From Tenrec ecaudatus (taxonomy: Eukaryota > Chordata > Mammalia > Afrosoricida > Tenrecidae), in assembly GCF_050624435.1 (NCBI RefSeq), contig NC_134531.1, positions 250,928,812-250,992,811 of the forward strand: a DNA stretch of 64,000 nucleotides, written 5' to 3'. Position 1 is the first letter of the stretch. The number at the start of each line of letters is the position of its first letter. Position numbers and translations under genes: made by a program. The notes under the pieces were generated by a model. That model was not told the origin of the DNA, searched no databases, and worked only from the letters and a program-made list of their open reading frames with translations. Shown here in pieces: positions 1 to 11,969 of the stretch.

Positions 1-1187
1 CTCTGGAACTGCTGGCTCAGGTCTACCGAGGAGCAGCTTATTTATACGTATGTACGTATGATTTCAGGGTGATTATTTTGTGGCTAGGTATTTTTAAAAA
101 TTTTACAAGTTAAAAGTTATTGCTATCTTTACAATGGACTCTAGGCCTTGCCTAGGCCACAACTTTATAAATATTTTACAAGGCAGGGAAAAGGACACAC
201 CCATAAATATTTCTTGACATCTGGCTCATGATACCAGAGGGGAGGCGGTGGTTCTTTTTTATACTTTAAGACATTTTCATTGAAGGATTTTCCAGTCACT
301 CGGAATAAACTTCGCTATGAATGGAAAAGATACCGCTAATTCCCTGGGTGTCTCAAGTGCTGTTTGTGCCCTTTCCCCGATCTTTGCTGAGTCAGGAGCA
401 AGGCATGTGGAGCGGCTAGCCTCTGAAACCATTCAACATCTCCTGCAAACGGTTTCTGCTGGAGACTCCGCTTGGCTTATTTTCTAAAGTCTTATTATCC
501 AGGAGGAAGCTAATCTGTGGCCAGACGGTGGGCTGCTTTTGGCTTTGCCAGGCACGGGGTTGTGTTGCTGGTTGGCCTGCTGGCATGATGACCCCCGAAA
601 CGCTGTCAGCTGTCAGGTTAGAGGGCAGGAGTGGGCGCACCTCGTTGTTAAATTTCAGAGACATGCTACCTCCCGCGACTTTCCTGCTGAGGATTTCTCC
701 ACTCCGTTCTAACAGCCATCGAATCCATTCAGACTCATGGTGGGCCCAACATGAGGTTACTCACTGGGCTGCTAACCGAGGGTCAGTCGTTCTAAACTGC
801 CAGTGACAATGTGGAAGAAATATGAGGTTTTCTTCTCCCATCAAGAAGTTGCAGTCTTGGAAGCACAAGGGGGCGTTCTACACTGTCCTGTAGGGTTACA
901 GAGGGGTTAGCTCCCTTCAGACTGCTGCAGGTTGTCTGATGCAGAACACATCAGGAGAGAGGAAATTAGCTCAGGGAGAATCGGTCACCAACAACTGTCT
1001 TCATTCAGGAAGTGGTCACACTTCAGGGGGGAAGTAAAGATGTTAGCTGAGCTTATTTCCAGTCCCCAGGGATAATATTTCTCTGTAGAAATAGTCTTAT
1101 TGAAGAATGAAATGATTCCTTGTCTCCACAAATACTTGAAACATACTTTTCCCCCAAAAGGGAAAACAGGAGAGGCAGCAATGAATA
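1..1187. other. unassigned non-coding sequence
   Basis: I see no gene, RNA gene or recognisable repeat here. Open frames are short and end at random. The segment contains a perfect NF-E2/AP-1-like word (TGCTGAGTCA at 385-394) and a small palindromic run of TACGTA words near 47-60. Neither has supporting context. Confidence 0.5.
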
Positions 1188-1314
<127 letters not shown>

Positions 1315-1419
1315 CAGGCCTCATTTCATATTACTTGTACAATTTACTAAAGGACCCAGGTAATGATTTAGTGCCATTCCGGGTACTACGTAAGCTCCTA
1401 TGTATGCCCTGTCTGAGTT

Positions 1420-1745
1420 TCTCATAGGTGGTGGCTTATGTACCATGATTAGGCTGAAAGCTATGCCATTCATTTTTCAAATACCAACAGGGTCATCCAT
1501 GGTGGACTGGTCCAGACCAAGGAAGACTCGAAGAGAGGCCTGGAAGGTCTATTCCTGAAAATTAGTCAATTAAAACCATATGCATCACAGCCTATGAGTG
1601 GAAGGTACTCAAAATACAGAGTGGTCAGAGTGGTGAACTCAAGCCTACCCATCATGGTGAAGATGACGCAGGGCTGGGTCACATATCTTTCTATTGTACA
1701 CGGCATCTCCATGAGTTGGTGCTGATTGAGCGACAATACACGACA
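1420..1745 (+). mobile_element. internally deleted RTE (Bov-B-like) derivative
   Basis: The first part matches the 5' end of the RTE element: the 'ccaacagggtcatccatgg' motif at about 1,483-1,501, also seen near 30,150 in a longer copy. The last part matches the RTE 3' end ('tctattgtacacggcatctc' followed by 'catgagttgg'). The endonuclease and reverse-transcriptase body is missing. The join lies near 1,613, after 'aaaatacag'. Copies at 9,170 and 57,000 have the same structure. It is diverged and has lost its terminal ACAACA tail. I place it by comparison with the other copies in this window and by memory of the family. Confidence 0.65.
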
Positions 1746-2404
1746 AGGACTTACAGACTGAGGGTACAGGACTCCTTGGATAGAACAAAAGAGATAGAGA
1801 CCTGGCAATTAAGCAATGTGTTGAAGAGCCATTTAACCATCACTACCGTAGTGGTACCATTCATTGGAATACAAAGGAACATATCTTACTTGATTTAACT
1901 AACAGTTTGTCTTTTCACTAAGGGACACAAAGTATAGCATACAACAAGTTAAGTGATCTAGGTTGACCCCATACAATAGGCATAAGCCACCATGTAGCTA
2001 TTTAATTTTAAATTTAAATAGATTAATATATGAAGAATTCAGTACTTCTGTTATACTAGCCTCACCTAAAGTGTTCGGCAGATGTAAGTGACTGATAACC
2101 ACTATGCTGAACAGCTTGGATATAGAACATTCCTATCACTGCAGAAAATTCTATTGGGAAATCCTGACTTAATCAATACAGTGCAGAGACTACATGATAC
2201 TGTACAATTACAAAGAGAGTAGTTGCTTAACCATTGAAAAGAGGGAAAGACCGCTGTGGGCTTCAAGATTTAGAAAGATTTTATACTACCTTGGATTATG
2301 GTGATTTCAACAGGTAAAGAGAATGGGAAGATTTTCAGCAGATGAAAGGAAAAGGACTATTTGGGAGACTATACCATTTAGCTTAGGTAAAATTCCTGTT
2401 ATAA
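1746..2404. other. unassigned non-coding sequence
   Basis: AT-rich, without a recognisable gene or repeat. Only short chance open frames occur. Confidence 0.5.
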
Positions 2405-2469
2405 ACTCACTCACTCACTCACTCACTCACTCACTCACTCACTCACTCACTCACTCACTGTCACTCACT
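2405..2469. repeat. (ACTC)n microsatellite
   Basis: About 55 bases of pure ACTC repeats sit directly at the 3' tail of the neighbouring minus-strand SINE. It probably grew from the 'caaactcact' portion of that tail. Confidence 0.95.
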
Positions 2470-2647
2470 ACCATCGAGTTAATTCTGACTCATAGCAATC
2501 TTAGGAGATAGGCTAAAACTGCCCCTTTGAGTTCCCATTCTTTATGGGAATAGAAAGCCCTATCTTTCTCCAGAGGAGAGCCCGGTGTTTTCAAACTGCT
2601 GACCTTTCAGTCAGCAACTCAAGAAGTAGCCACGATGTCACCAGGGC
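2470..2647 (-). mobile_element. AfroSINE-type tRNA-derived SINE
   Basis: Read on minus, it starts with the 'gccctggtg' type head at 2,647, has the tRNA-like B-box region ('tcagcagtttgaaa'), and ends in the RTE-like tail that reads 'catcgagttaattctgactc' on plus. The order head, B-box, body, tail is complete. Many copies of the same family follow in this window, which supports the call. Confidence 0.85.
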
Positions 2648-3199
2648 ATTATGGACTACTGGGGACTAAAGACGGGAAGTGAGCTAGGCTGAGAGAATTG
2701 GCTGTCAGGCTGGTGTCAGCCTTGCCCAATATCCTACCTATGCTGCTGCTGAATAGTGAGCAGGGTCGTGACACTGCTGGGACAGTATGACACCATCCCA
2801 AAGTAAGTTTTCTCAATGTCGTTTGGCAGAGAAGGCCATTATTTAATATTAACACTCTATTCCTACTCACCTTCCCTTAAACATACCTTTAGTAGCATAT
2901 ACTTCACACATCGTATGAGTTCATCATTCTATCGCAAGCGATTTCTGAACATTTCCTTCCTGTACTCTTTGCTGCTACCTGCTGATCTCCCTTGGTTCTC
3001 TCCATCCACACCCCTAGCCAAATGCCCATCCAGTTACTATTTTCTTGGACCTACTTTTCCCGGACTTCATTTACAGAAACTCATACAAAGAACTTTGAAA
3101 TGAATCAAGATGGAAATCAAACGATAACATATTACATTTTAACCTAAGTCTGCTATTGTTGACTTTACAATGCCCTCTGGCTAACAGAAAGGCTGTTCA
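2648..3199. other. unassigned sequence, possible old LINE remnant
   Basis: Pyrimidine-rich on plus between about 2,850 and 3,060, as seen in antisense LINE 3' ends elsewhere in the window. I cannot align it convincingly to any other copy here. Confidence 0.3.
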
Positions 3200-3560
3200 C
3201 ATCCCTCAACTGTGGTCCAAGGGGACTTACCAGAGACAAAATCTGTGTGGGGCCCTTTCAAATGGATTTTGGGCTTTCACTGTCATCCACAGTCTTCTGC
3301 ACATTGGGTGTTCACAAGTTAAGCTCTGATGCCATTCCCTCCCTAGAATTTGGATTTTATTATTGAATCCTTGGATCACACAGGCTGGTGTGCTTCTTCC
3401 ATGTGGACTTAGTTGATGGCTCACTTACATGGCTGCTTGTTTTAAGACAAGTCTTTAAGAGTCCAGATACTCTTCTGATTGCTGGGCACCATCTGGCTTC
3501 TTCACCAAACTTTGCTATAGCACCCGCATCTTCAGTTTTCTTCATGAGGGTAAGCATCGA
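3200..3560 (-). mobile_element. L1-like LINE 3' UTR fragment
   Basis: On plus, 'cacaggctggtgtgcttctt' at about 3,377-3,396 and 'gctgggcaccatctggcttc' at about 3,482 are antisense forms of motifs in the + copy at 43,236-44,280 (for example 'cacaccaacctgtgtgacca' near 43,562). The segment is older and more diverged than the copies at 40-50 kb, and its AATAAA-bearing end is not preserved. Confidence 0.65.
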
Positions 3561-3679
3561 GCAGGACTATGTCATAAGAATTGTTTTTAAATTGGGGCTA
3601 GCATTAAGTGTGAGCCCAAAATATTGGAGTTCATCTTGTACCCATGGTTACTAAAGCATCTAGTCAAATCTGTGAATAC

Positions 3680-3681
<2 letters not shown>

Positions 3682-3725
<44 letters not shown>
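3682..3725. repeat. (GT)n microsatellite
   Basis: Forty-four bases of pure GT dinucleotide repeat, just after the LINE fragment. Confidence 0.97.
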
Positions 3726-3727
<2 letters not shown>

Positions 3728-4148
3728 TGAATGCATGTGGCTGTGGCTTGGTAGCTCGATTACTGGAGGGGAAATATGAAAACTTAGTTCTAAGTCATCT
3801 TGAAAAGCCACAAAAAACATCAGTTTTTGGTCACCTCAAGAAGCCATAGACAGATCAAGGTATTCTAAGTTCGATTCAGAACTTTGTTTCTTTCTCTATA
3901 TTCCTGAGTGTTCATTTTGGACAGACAGCTTTCCAGAATAGAAACAGGTTTCTAGCATGTTTTGAGATCTAGATTATACCACGACTTCATAAGTAGACTT
4001 AGGTCAAACTGTGTCTTCTTCGAACATAGAGATAGAGGGGATACATAAAGGCATAATTAGGGCCTTTCCTTCATTTTCACTCCATTTCACTCCCTGCCCC
4101 TATTTTTTTCCTTTGTGCCTGTTTACATACTAGGCCCTTATTGCTAAA

Positions 4149-4359
4149 GGAGTTTCTGAGTGCAACAAATTGTTAATGCAGTTGGCTGCTACTTTACAGA
4201 TTGGTTGTTCAAGTCTACCCAGAGGCACCTTGGAAGAAAGGCTTGAAGATCTACTTCCAAGAAATCAGTCCCTGAAAACATTCTGGAGTGCAGTTCTGCT
4301 CTGACACACATGGGTTACCCTGAACCGGAACTCACTCAACAGCAAATGGCTTTAAAAAT
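4149..4359 (+). mobile_element. AfroSINE-type SINE, long-body variant
   Basis: It starts with a tRNA-like head ('gttaatgcagttggctgct'), has a B-box-like 'ggttgttcaagtc', and a body with 'gaagatctacttccaagaa'. It then has 'cagttctgctctgacacaca' and the tail around 'ggaactcactcaacagcaaa'. The body is the variant that contains the 'gaagaaaggc...gatctacttc' stretch, which is absent from most copies here. It ends in a short A-rich stretch. Confidence 0.8.
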
Positions 4360-4383
4360 TGTTCTGTGGTATTTATATAATCT

Positions 4384-4830
4384 TGTGTCAATTTTAGGAT
4401 ATTAAGAGGGAATGAGTGGAGTTTGGCCAGTCAATCAGATCACAGCCTGATGACGCCTTCTTGTGGGCATGGCCTTCTCATGAGGATCCGGGGAACTTGC
4501 CCTCTCTCTCTGCTATTGAGGAACCATCTCAGAAAGCTGAGGAGGAGCCACTGTAGAGACCTGCACCAGTGCTGATCCAGTGCCACTGGATCCACAAGAC
4601 TTTTTACCCACCGGCCTGTGATCTTGCTGCATTTTGCATCATAGCATGTGCTTCATGAGTCTGAGGAGGAATTCATGGGCTAATATCAGACATATGGGCT
4701 AAGATCAGTCTTATGAACTTGATCTGGACTGGTCTTACAATACAGTTACTCTTTGATATAAAGCTCTCTCTTATACACAAATACGTGAGTGTTTCTGGAT
4801 TTGTTTCTCTAGTCAGACTGGTCTAACACA
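4384..4830 (+). mobile_element. putative solo LTR or LTR-like element
   Basis: The element begins 'tgtgtcaatttt' and ends 'ggtctaacaca', the TG...CA termini expected of an LTR. A TATA-like 'gatataaagctctc' lies close to the 3' end, followed by 'tggatttgtttctct'. The minus-strand copy at 47,922-48,530 shares both the 5' block ('gtgggcatggcct') and the 3' block ('gtttctctag'), and 21,074-21,596 shares the 3' block. No clear target-site duplication and no flanking internal retroviral sequence are visible. A non-LTR identity is possible. Confidence 0.5.
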
Positions 4831-7199
4831 TATTCCAAGCCCCACTGCTGAAGAGGCGAATAAGACACGATATACTCTTCCAGGACCTCACTGTTTTATA
4901 TGGAGATAGAAAAATACATCAAGCCAATACCATTAGAGTGGAAATGCCGGTAATGGGGCTGTGTATAGAGAATTATGGGAGAAGAGAATCCAGTAAAACT
5001 TCATGAACTCGGGGGAGCTGGTGCCGAGAAAGGGAAGTCACTTGATCTGAATCTGAGAGGAAAAGCACAGGTCTAAGAAATGAAGTGGGGACCACATGCG
5101 CAGAGTCGAAGAAGAAAGGCAGTGTGTATGGAGAAAAGTGGTCATGGAAAAAGACCTCAATTTTGCTTCCTTGCCTGGCTTTGGTATGGCACAAAGGAAG
5201 GGTTCTTGTTCTACTTATTGCTATCTATATCTTTACTGCAGGTTAAACAGCAGACGTGGAGAGTGTGGTTGCTTGTCTAGGTGCCTCCCATGGAATGGGG
5301 AAATCATTGAGCTGTCTTGACTCTCACTCGCTGGATGTGGCTTACAGTCAAGCCATGCCAAAGAGCATTCAGTTCGTTTAATACTGGGCCATAGTGCCTT
5401 TGCTATGGGTGGTTTCTCATAGGATCATGGTAACTTCTGCTGCCTAAGGAACAGCATGTGAGGCGGTCACTCTCTTTACCAGACTGAGGCCAACTTGTGA
5501 TCACGTGGGGAAAGTTTATGGGGGAAACCTTACCCCTTGTTAATTACCCTTGGGAGAAATGATAGCTTTTTAATTTTATTTTTCTAGTTACACAGCCCTT
5601 ACTTTTGGGGCTTTGAAATGACAGCATGATTTTAGGGGGAAAAATACAAAAAAAAAAAAAAGAAGAAGAAGAAATTAAAATGACCACAGCCAACAAGAAA
5701 CAGAGCCAGACTGCAGTGTTCCGAAATATCGCCACTGGAATTCACTCACTCTCGGTGTGAGTCAGAGTCAGGTCATACAGAGTGAATGGTTTCGCTCACC
5801 TCATGGTAGGACAAGACAGGAAAACTTACGGACTTTGAAATGTGAGGTGGATGGTAATATTGTATCAACAACGGTAACATTATTGTCACTTCTAGTGATG
5901 TGATTGAATGTCCCCCTTCTCTCCACTTGAGAAAAATACAAGATGCTCAGTTTGGCTTCTTTTGGGACTTTAACTTCCGGGAATTATTTTTGCGAAGGAG
6001 AATGATATTCCCCAGAGCAGGGCTTCAAAAGACATTTAAATTTTATTGAAGAGATGAACTCTGAGTATTACAGAGGCAAGGCTAAGCAAAAGTATTGTTT
6101 CAAAATAACAGAAACTTTAACCAGACATGGGGCTGCTGCGTATGAGACAGAAGCAACTGCAGAGCAGAGCACTGGGTTACTGTTTCTTGGCATCTCTTCC
6201 TAGGCCCATACACTTCAGAAGCTGGTACTTCCATCCCTCGGCCCCTTCTCTAAATGATTCTGATCTTTTCCAGTGAAACCCTGACATTGAAATGGCATTC
6301 TTGAGGGATTCAAACCATAATTGCTTTGAAATATCTGAGTTCGGGGAACAAAAAGTGTTTGAAGGGAAAAGATCAGAGCTGTGGAGGGGATGAGGCAGTT
6401 TTCCAATGGAATTATCTTAGGACAGCCTTTGCTAAGTCCCAAGAATAAGCAGTTACCATACCATGCTCAAAAAAATCTCCATGCAATTTTTCTGACCTTT
6501 ACTTCAACGATGCATTTTTTGAATTTTCGTAACCAATTTTAGTAGGAAGCCCCCATGATCACCTTGTGTCCTTGGAGAATAAAACCTATTAAAATTATCT
6601 CTTTGGAATCCTTCCCCTAAATCCAGTCACCACCATATTCTTCTGAACTGACACCTCGGACTTGGATTTGACTGGCCCAGCACATGCCCTCAGCAGTCAT
6701 TGCTTTGTTTGGACTTTGATCTCTAGGGTATATGTGTAAATTCACGACTTGTCCCTTATTACCATGCATCTTTATGAGCTTTCATCTGGTTTAATAATAG
6801 TGATCAATGAGTAGATGCTTGGATCGACAGGCAGGCTGAACAGGTGTGAGAGGGAGAATGGTAGTATGCCCATGAGTGTATATAGGCTTGACAGGAGATA
6901 TCTGTATATGCCTGTTTCCCTTTGCTGCAAACAAATCCATGAATGTGGTAGAGCACACGGGGGGTAGCGTTAAGAACACTTCTTAGGTATAACCAGAGGG
7001 AATGAGCCTCTGAGCCTGGGGGCTCAAAATCATAATCTGAGGCAACAACTGGATCGGTTGCCATCACAAAGTTCACAATGATGGTGTTCTGTATCCCAAT
7101 TTGGTGAGTGGTGACTGAGTTCTTAAAAACTTATGAGAAACTATTTAGGGTGCAGATATTGGTTCCTTCTTATCTGGAGGAAATGAGATTGATGACAAT
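4831..7199. other. unassigned non-coding sequence
   Basis: No gene or confidently assigned repeat in 2.4 kb. There is an A-rich run with GAA triplets at 5,648-5,675. A stretch near 6,900-6,960 ('tttgctgcaaacaaatccat') weakly resembles 33,436-33,470. Open frames do not exceed about 90 codons and show no recognisable domain. Confidence 0.45.
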
Positions 7200-7700
7200 G
7201 AAGGGCATTTGGGGATGATTGGTCCAATGGATTACAGTCAGCAGGAGCATTGGTCTCTGAAACCCTGAGACCAGAAGAATTAGATGGTGCCCCGTTGCCA
7301 CTGCCAAAGATCATACAGGAGAATCCTAGACGGAGTGAGAGAAGGATGTGGAACGGAACTCAGAATTGTATTAGATGCCAGGTTTATTGCCCATATGGAG
7401 ATTGGTGTGACCTCCAAACCTAGGGCCTCTTGTGACATCTTCCATTCTTGAATTGAACTTTATCCCATGCTACAATATCAGCTATTTAAGTTCAAGGCAG
7501 CAGGATGTACCTAAGGAAAGGGGGTTGAGAGAGTGAGGAAGGAATGGAAGGTGAGAGACACTGGGAGGATGTGGACTAAAGAGGGGGCACGGAGGGGATT
7601 TGATGGATGAGTTGGAGCTCAGTGTATGTGTTTTGTTGGATGTCAAGCTCATGACCTCTTCTGGACCCTCACCTGAGTCACAGTAAAAAGTTCAGGGGAA
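7200..7700 (+). mobile_element. old L1-like LINE 3' UTR remnant
   Basis: The words 'gagaccagaagaattagatg' and 'gtgcc' near 7,270-7,290, and the later purine-rich block (7,510-7,600), follow the order seen in afrotherian L1 3' UTRs as I remember them. Its antisense appears at 27,500-27,540 ('gtagctgggcaccatctcat'). The match is diverged and the boundaries are approximate. Confidence 0.45.
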
Positions 7701-9164
7701 AAAGGACGGGTGGAGAGATCAGCTCTTTGAGTTAACTATTCTTTAAGCAATACTTTTGGAACTAATTGAGCTGAAAACTTTCTGAAGTCAAGATGTTGGC
7801 TTGAAAAGGCAAATCCCAAACCATCTGAGGGTCCAACTGAAAGAACAGTCACATCCGTGATAATTCTGTGGTCACCATCCAGCAATTTCTTCGTCAGGAT
7901 TGATGGTCTCTCCTCTTTTGGCTCATCTTTGAGATATTCCTGACTTTTCTTAAAATGCTTGATACATCAAAAACTTGGTTGTTTTTTTTAGGGGGGGGTT
8001 GTCTATTCCTGTAGCAAACTTGTTGCAAAGTTTCAATGACTTAGGACAATGACCTTGTGAGTTCCGACATTAGCCCTGACTTCAAAATCATTTTTTGCCC
8101 ACGGCACAAAAAAGTATCATATTTTTTTCCTGAAGAAAAGTACTGAGGCTGAGAAAAAGGTATTATTGAGAAAAACTTGTCTGTAATCACCCACTGATCC
8201 CCAGAGAAATGCTTCAGCACATTTTGTTTGGAATACATGTATGCATACATGAGCTGGAGCCCCAGTATCAACACTTTTTGACTTATGCGTATACCCAATG
8301 CTCTTTGATGCAGTCAGATGTGTTAGGAAATCAGTACATGAATTCCTGTTATGGGAATTAACTCCCTATAGATGGTGGGAATGGACAGAATGAGGGAAGA
8401 TGCTTAGCTAATGAGCTAGGTTAATTAATGATGGTAAAGATAAACAGGATTAGCTGCTCAAGGATTGATGAACTTGCTCATGGAATTGTCTAAACTTCTT
8501 GTTTATTGAACTTATTGCTCATCACTGGCTATTTCTCTGTTTATAGCACAATATCCAGAGACTGGGGAAAAAAGAGAGCATTTCAATCTGTCAAACATTT
8601 GAATGATTAAAAAAAATTAAAATAGAAGTCGAAGAAAGGGCGAGTGAGAGAATGAGAAGGAAAAGGAGGGAAGGGAGGACTCTGGAAATGCATAAATAAT
8701 TCTGGCATTTCTGCTATTATTGTAAAGATCTGAGCCATCCATGGGCAATTCCTATGTTATGGCTTGACACAGCACATGATCTATACTGGGATTAGTGTGT
8801 ATTACATAACAATTAGTAATGCTGAAAACATTGTGTTCCAGTGATTTCTTAGCTGTTCCCAAACTGTTCCTTTTAAAATCAACCCCAAGAGAGGCACTCA
8901 GATAAAGGAGATCTGTCATAAAATAAGTTTAAAGGGACAATTTATTCTAATTGCTTTGGAGAATGAAAATATATGGATCTCTATGGAGTCTTGTAATGGA
9001 TAAAGCGATTTAATATTTTCACTAATATATAATATATATGTATATTCTTTCATTGAGTATTTATAAAACTCGTTTGGCCACCGAACTTTTGTTAGCTGTT
9101 TTTTCATGTTTTATAAACACCTGTTAAAATCCTAGTCATATTGTTTCAACCACCCCCTGTATGC
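7701..9164. other. unassigned non-coding sequence
   Basis: AT-rich. It contains a G8 run (7,990-8,000), a purine-rich patch at 8,620-8,690 and AT-alternating stretches near 9,025-9,045. No gene or repeat could be assigned. Confidence 0.45.
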
Positions 9165-9515
9165 CAGTGTTGTTTTATTGTGGCAACTTGTGTGTTGTGA
9201 TGCTGGAAGCTATACTACTGGTATTTCCAATACCAGTAGAGTCATTTATGGTATGCAGGTTTTAGCAGAATTTCCATGCCAGGGTAGATGAGGAAGAAAG
9301 ACCTGGTGATCTACTTCTGAAAAAAAGCCCACATAGACCTTAGGGATCACAACAGAATATTGTTCAATATAATACAGGAAGGCTGGTACCTTACAGTTGA
9401 AGGCAGTAAAAATACAGAGTGACTCCAATGGTCAAAGGTATCACAGAGCCAGACAGCAGTGCTTTCTCCTGTACACGAGTCACCTTGCATGGGATCTGAC
9501 TTGAAGGCAACTAAC
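9165..9515 (+). mobile_element. internally deleted RTE derivative
   Basis: The 5' portion ('gtgttgtgatgctggaagct' at about 9,191) is the RTE 5' end, as in 30,085 and 57,000. From about 9,410 it switches to the RTE 3' end. It finishes 'cttgaaggcaactaacagca', the short (ACAACA)-type terminus of RTE/Bov-B elements. About 2.5 kb of coding region is absent. The join follows 'aaaaatacag', nearly the same word as in the copy at 1,420-1,745. Confidence 0.75.
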
Positions 9516-9904
9516 AGCAGCTTTCTAACTAACATCCTTTGGAAGGGGGAGGCACGGATCTTACATAATATTAAAAATACCCAAAACCCGTCTCCTTTCA
9601 TTATAATAGAATCCTTGCTGTCAAAAACCTTGTTCTAATTGTGAGGAATTCCCTTTTGACTGACTTCAAACATGGGAAGGGGACTTCCCTTGACATTGCT
9701 TGACCTCTGGACTCATGTGATATTGCTTAACCTCTGGACTGTGTCTGCATTCTAAGAAGCAAGCATGTTCTTGCTTTATCTTGGAAAGTTATATGAGCCC
9801 CCTTGGAATTTGACTCCATTTTGACCTGGTTCCGTGTAAATTCCATTCACCATTCCCAGCTGTCCATTGGTATCCATTCACCATACTCAACTACAGTAAT
9901 CATT
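9516..9904. other. unassigned sequence
   Basis: Contains a local near-duplication: 'gacattgcttgacctctgga' at about 9,691 and 'gatattgcttaacctctgga' at about 9,719 are 28 bp apart. No gene or repeat family identified. Confidence 0.45.
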
Positions 9905-10055
9905 CACCCACTCAAGGCCATTGAGTCAATGTCTACTCATAGCGACCCTATAGGACAGGGTAGTAAGGCCCCTGTGGGTTTCTGAGTCTGTAACTCTTGA
10001 CACGAGTAAAAGAAAGCCTTGTCTTTCTCCCGCATGACCTCGGGTGTCTCTATGT
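9905..10055 (-). mobile_element. AfroSINE-type SINE, 5' part missing
   Basis: On plus it shows the antisense tail ('aaggccattgagtcaatgtc') and the well conserved 'catagcgaccctataggaca' followed by 'gggtag'. It loses similarity after the 'tctttctcccgcatgacctc' region, so the tRNA-like head is gone or too diverged. Confidence 0.8.
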
Positions 10056-10867
10056 GGTAAAGAAAATGTCTACTTAAGAACTTTTTTACAAAAAAGTTAC
10101 AAAAAGGCACAACAATGATTAGCAACCTTCTAGTGGTCCAAGATTCAAGATCTCTAGATTCTTCTAGGGACGCAAGGTGTTGGTGAGATTAGAACCTTGA
10201 AGATCTCCTGGACTGGCTGATTCTCAGGCAAATGGAAATAGCTTTAGAGAGAAGATTGCTGGTCGCTGTGAACGTCATAAGTTTACAAAGCAAACAAGCA
10301 TTCTCTGGTGGGTCAGGGATTTTCTTTCGCTCTTGTGTTCTGTTTGTTGTGTGGCCCTCAATGATCTCTAGCCCCTCCAAGCTCTGAATGATGCCAAGTG
10401 TCTCAAGTCTTAACAAGCCAGGCCCGCACAGCTGTGCAATGGAAACGGTCAACCGAAAGGCATTCACTTTGGTTCAGCGAGGTCTTGACTGCTCTCTGGA
10501 GAGAGGTGGATTCAACAGGGCAAGTCCCCATACCGTATTGTCTAAAGAAACTGGATGGGCCCATTTCTGCCTCATCTTTTCCCCCCAGCTCTTTCCCCTC
10601 GTTGGCAGGGAGAGCATGGTCGTGGAACGCTACCAGCACGTCCCTCCTGCACCCATTAGATCTTATCCCTGGACTCTTGCGCTGCTTGGCACTCAATGAG
10701 TTGGTTTATTGCTGAATTGAACTTTCAGGTTTCAGACTTGGCCGGTGGTAGCCACGGTAGGACCCTTTTCTAGGATGGCTTTGGTTTTCTTTCAATTAAC
10801 TCCGACAAGTCCTGACATTTCCAGAGCTGTTGCAATCTGGAAGACGTATTCCTAAAGGTTTAAATTA
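10056..10867. other. unassigned non-coding sequence
   Basis: No repeat recognised. Moderate GC content between 10,400 and 10,700 gives overlapping open frames of about 100 codons on both strands, a sign of base composition rather than coding. Confidence 0.45.
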
Positions 10868-11065
10868 ACTCACAGCCATCTAGTGGATCCGGCCCCATAT
10901 CGACCCGAAAACATAGAGTAGAGAGCCTGTTGGGGGTTTCTGAGACTGTACATCTTTACAGGGGTAGAGAGCCTCATCTTTCTCTCACAGAGCGCCTGGT
11001 GGTTTCGAACTGCTGACCTTGTTGGTTAGCAGGATATAACCAACAATGTGGTGTGCTACCATGCT
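10868..11065 (-). mobile_element. AfroSINE-type SINE
   Basis: On plus: tail ('cagccatctagtggatccgg'), body, then 'cgcctggtggtttcgaactg' followed by 'ctgacctt', the antisense B-box region, and 'ggttagcaggatataaccaa' as the diverged head. Complete but old. Confidence 0.8.
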
Positions 11066-11969
11066 GTATGGTAGGCGCTGGTTCCAAATGACCATGTTTT
11101 TCTTGCTTTTGATCAGGAACATGCAATTCTAAATGTCCTCTCTTGAAACTGCAACCTTTGAGTCTAATACACTCAACCCCATGGCTCCCTCTACTGGCCA
11201 GGGGCCTCCTTCCCCACCCATTTGGGCACCAGGGGATTGGAATACACCAGAGCTAGGAGCGGGAACAGAAATACGGCTACGCCAGGAATTGTGGACCCAA
11301 TCACATAGTTTTGCTTCCAATCCCCTTTCTTCCCTCAGTCTCCTAACCTCATCTACCTTGGCCAACTCAGCCACAAATTCTTAGCTCCACCTAGTGTCTC
11401 CCTTCATGTATTTCTTGGCCATATCTGATACCTGACTTTTAAACTACAGTCTGCTTGTTTGGGTTTAGGACACTGAGGATCTCTGTGGCCGCCCTGGACT
11501 TCACAGCTGGGCAGTTCCTCAGGAGAGAGCTTTGAAGAAAGATCAGCATGCACTGTTATCACTTTTCATTTGTGAACCAAGTTTGGGGTTATTGTCGAGT
11601 GGACCTGGCACGGTCGTTGGAGGAATGCACTACCTGGGATGACGGCTGGTAAAAGGTTTCTCATGTGCCCACAATAAAGCTCTCTAGTCAAAACTCAAGG
11701 TTTCAGTATTCTCCCATTGACCCAAACGTAGAGGTGGCTCGGCTCCTGCTGCTTGGTAGCCAAGTTGATGTATAAACCAGCCCCTGTTGGTCCAGCCCAT
11801 GGCGCTTCTATGGTGGCCGCCATTGGCTCAGACTTCCAGAAAAGAACGGAACGGTTTTAGCTCTCTAATAGAGGAGCTGGGGAAACCCTGCAACAGGCGG
11901 AAGCATTGCATTTCCCAGGGGAGCCAGCAGCTGACACCCACACCCAGGCTGATTCAATTAGATTTGGAG
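11066..11969. other. unassigned non-coding sequence
   Basis: No gene. At 11,670-11,690 'acaataaagctctctagtca' resembles the polyadenylation region of an LTR, but no partner end is visible. Opposite-strand open frames of about 80 codons at 11,129-11,384 mirror each other and look like chance. Confidence 0.4.

Noticed and set aside
385-394. Perfect NF-E2/AP-1-like site TGCTGAGTCA
   Set aside because: A 10-bp word without neighbouring sites or a known promoter is expected by chance in mammalian DNA.
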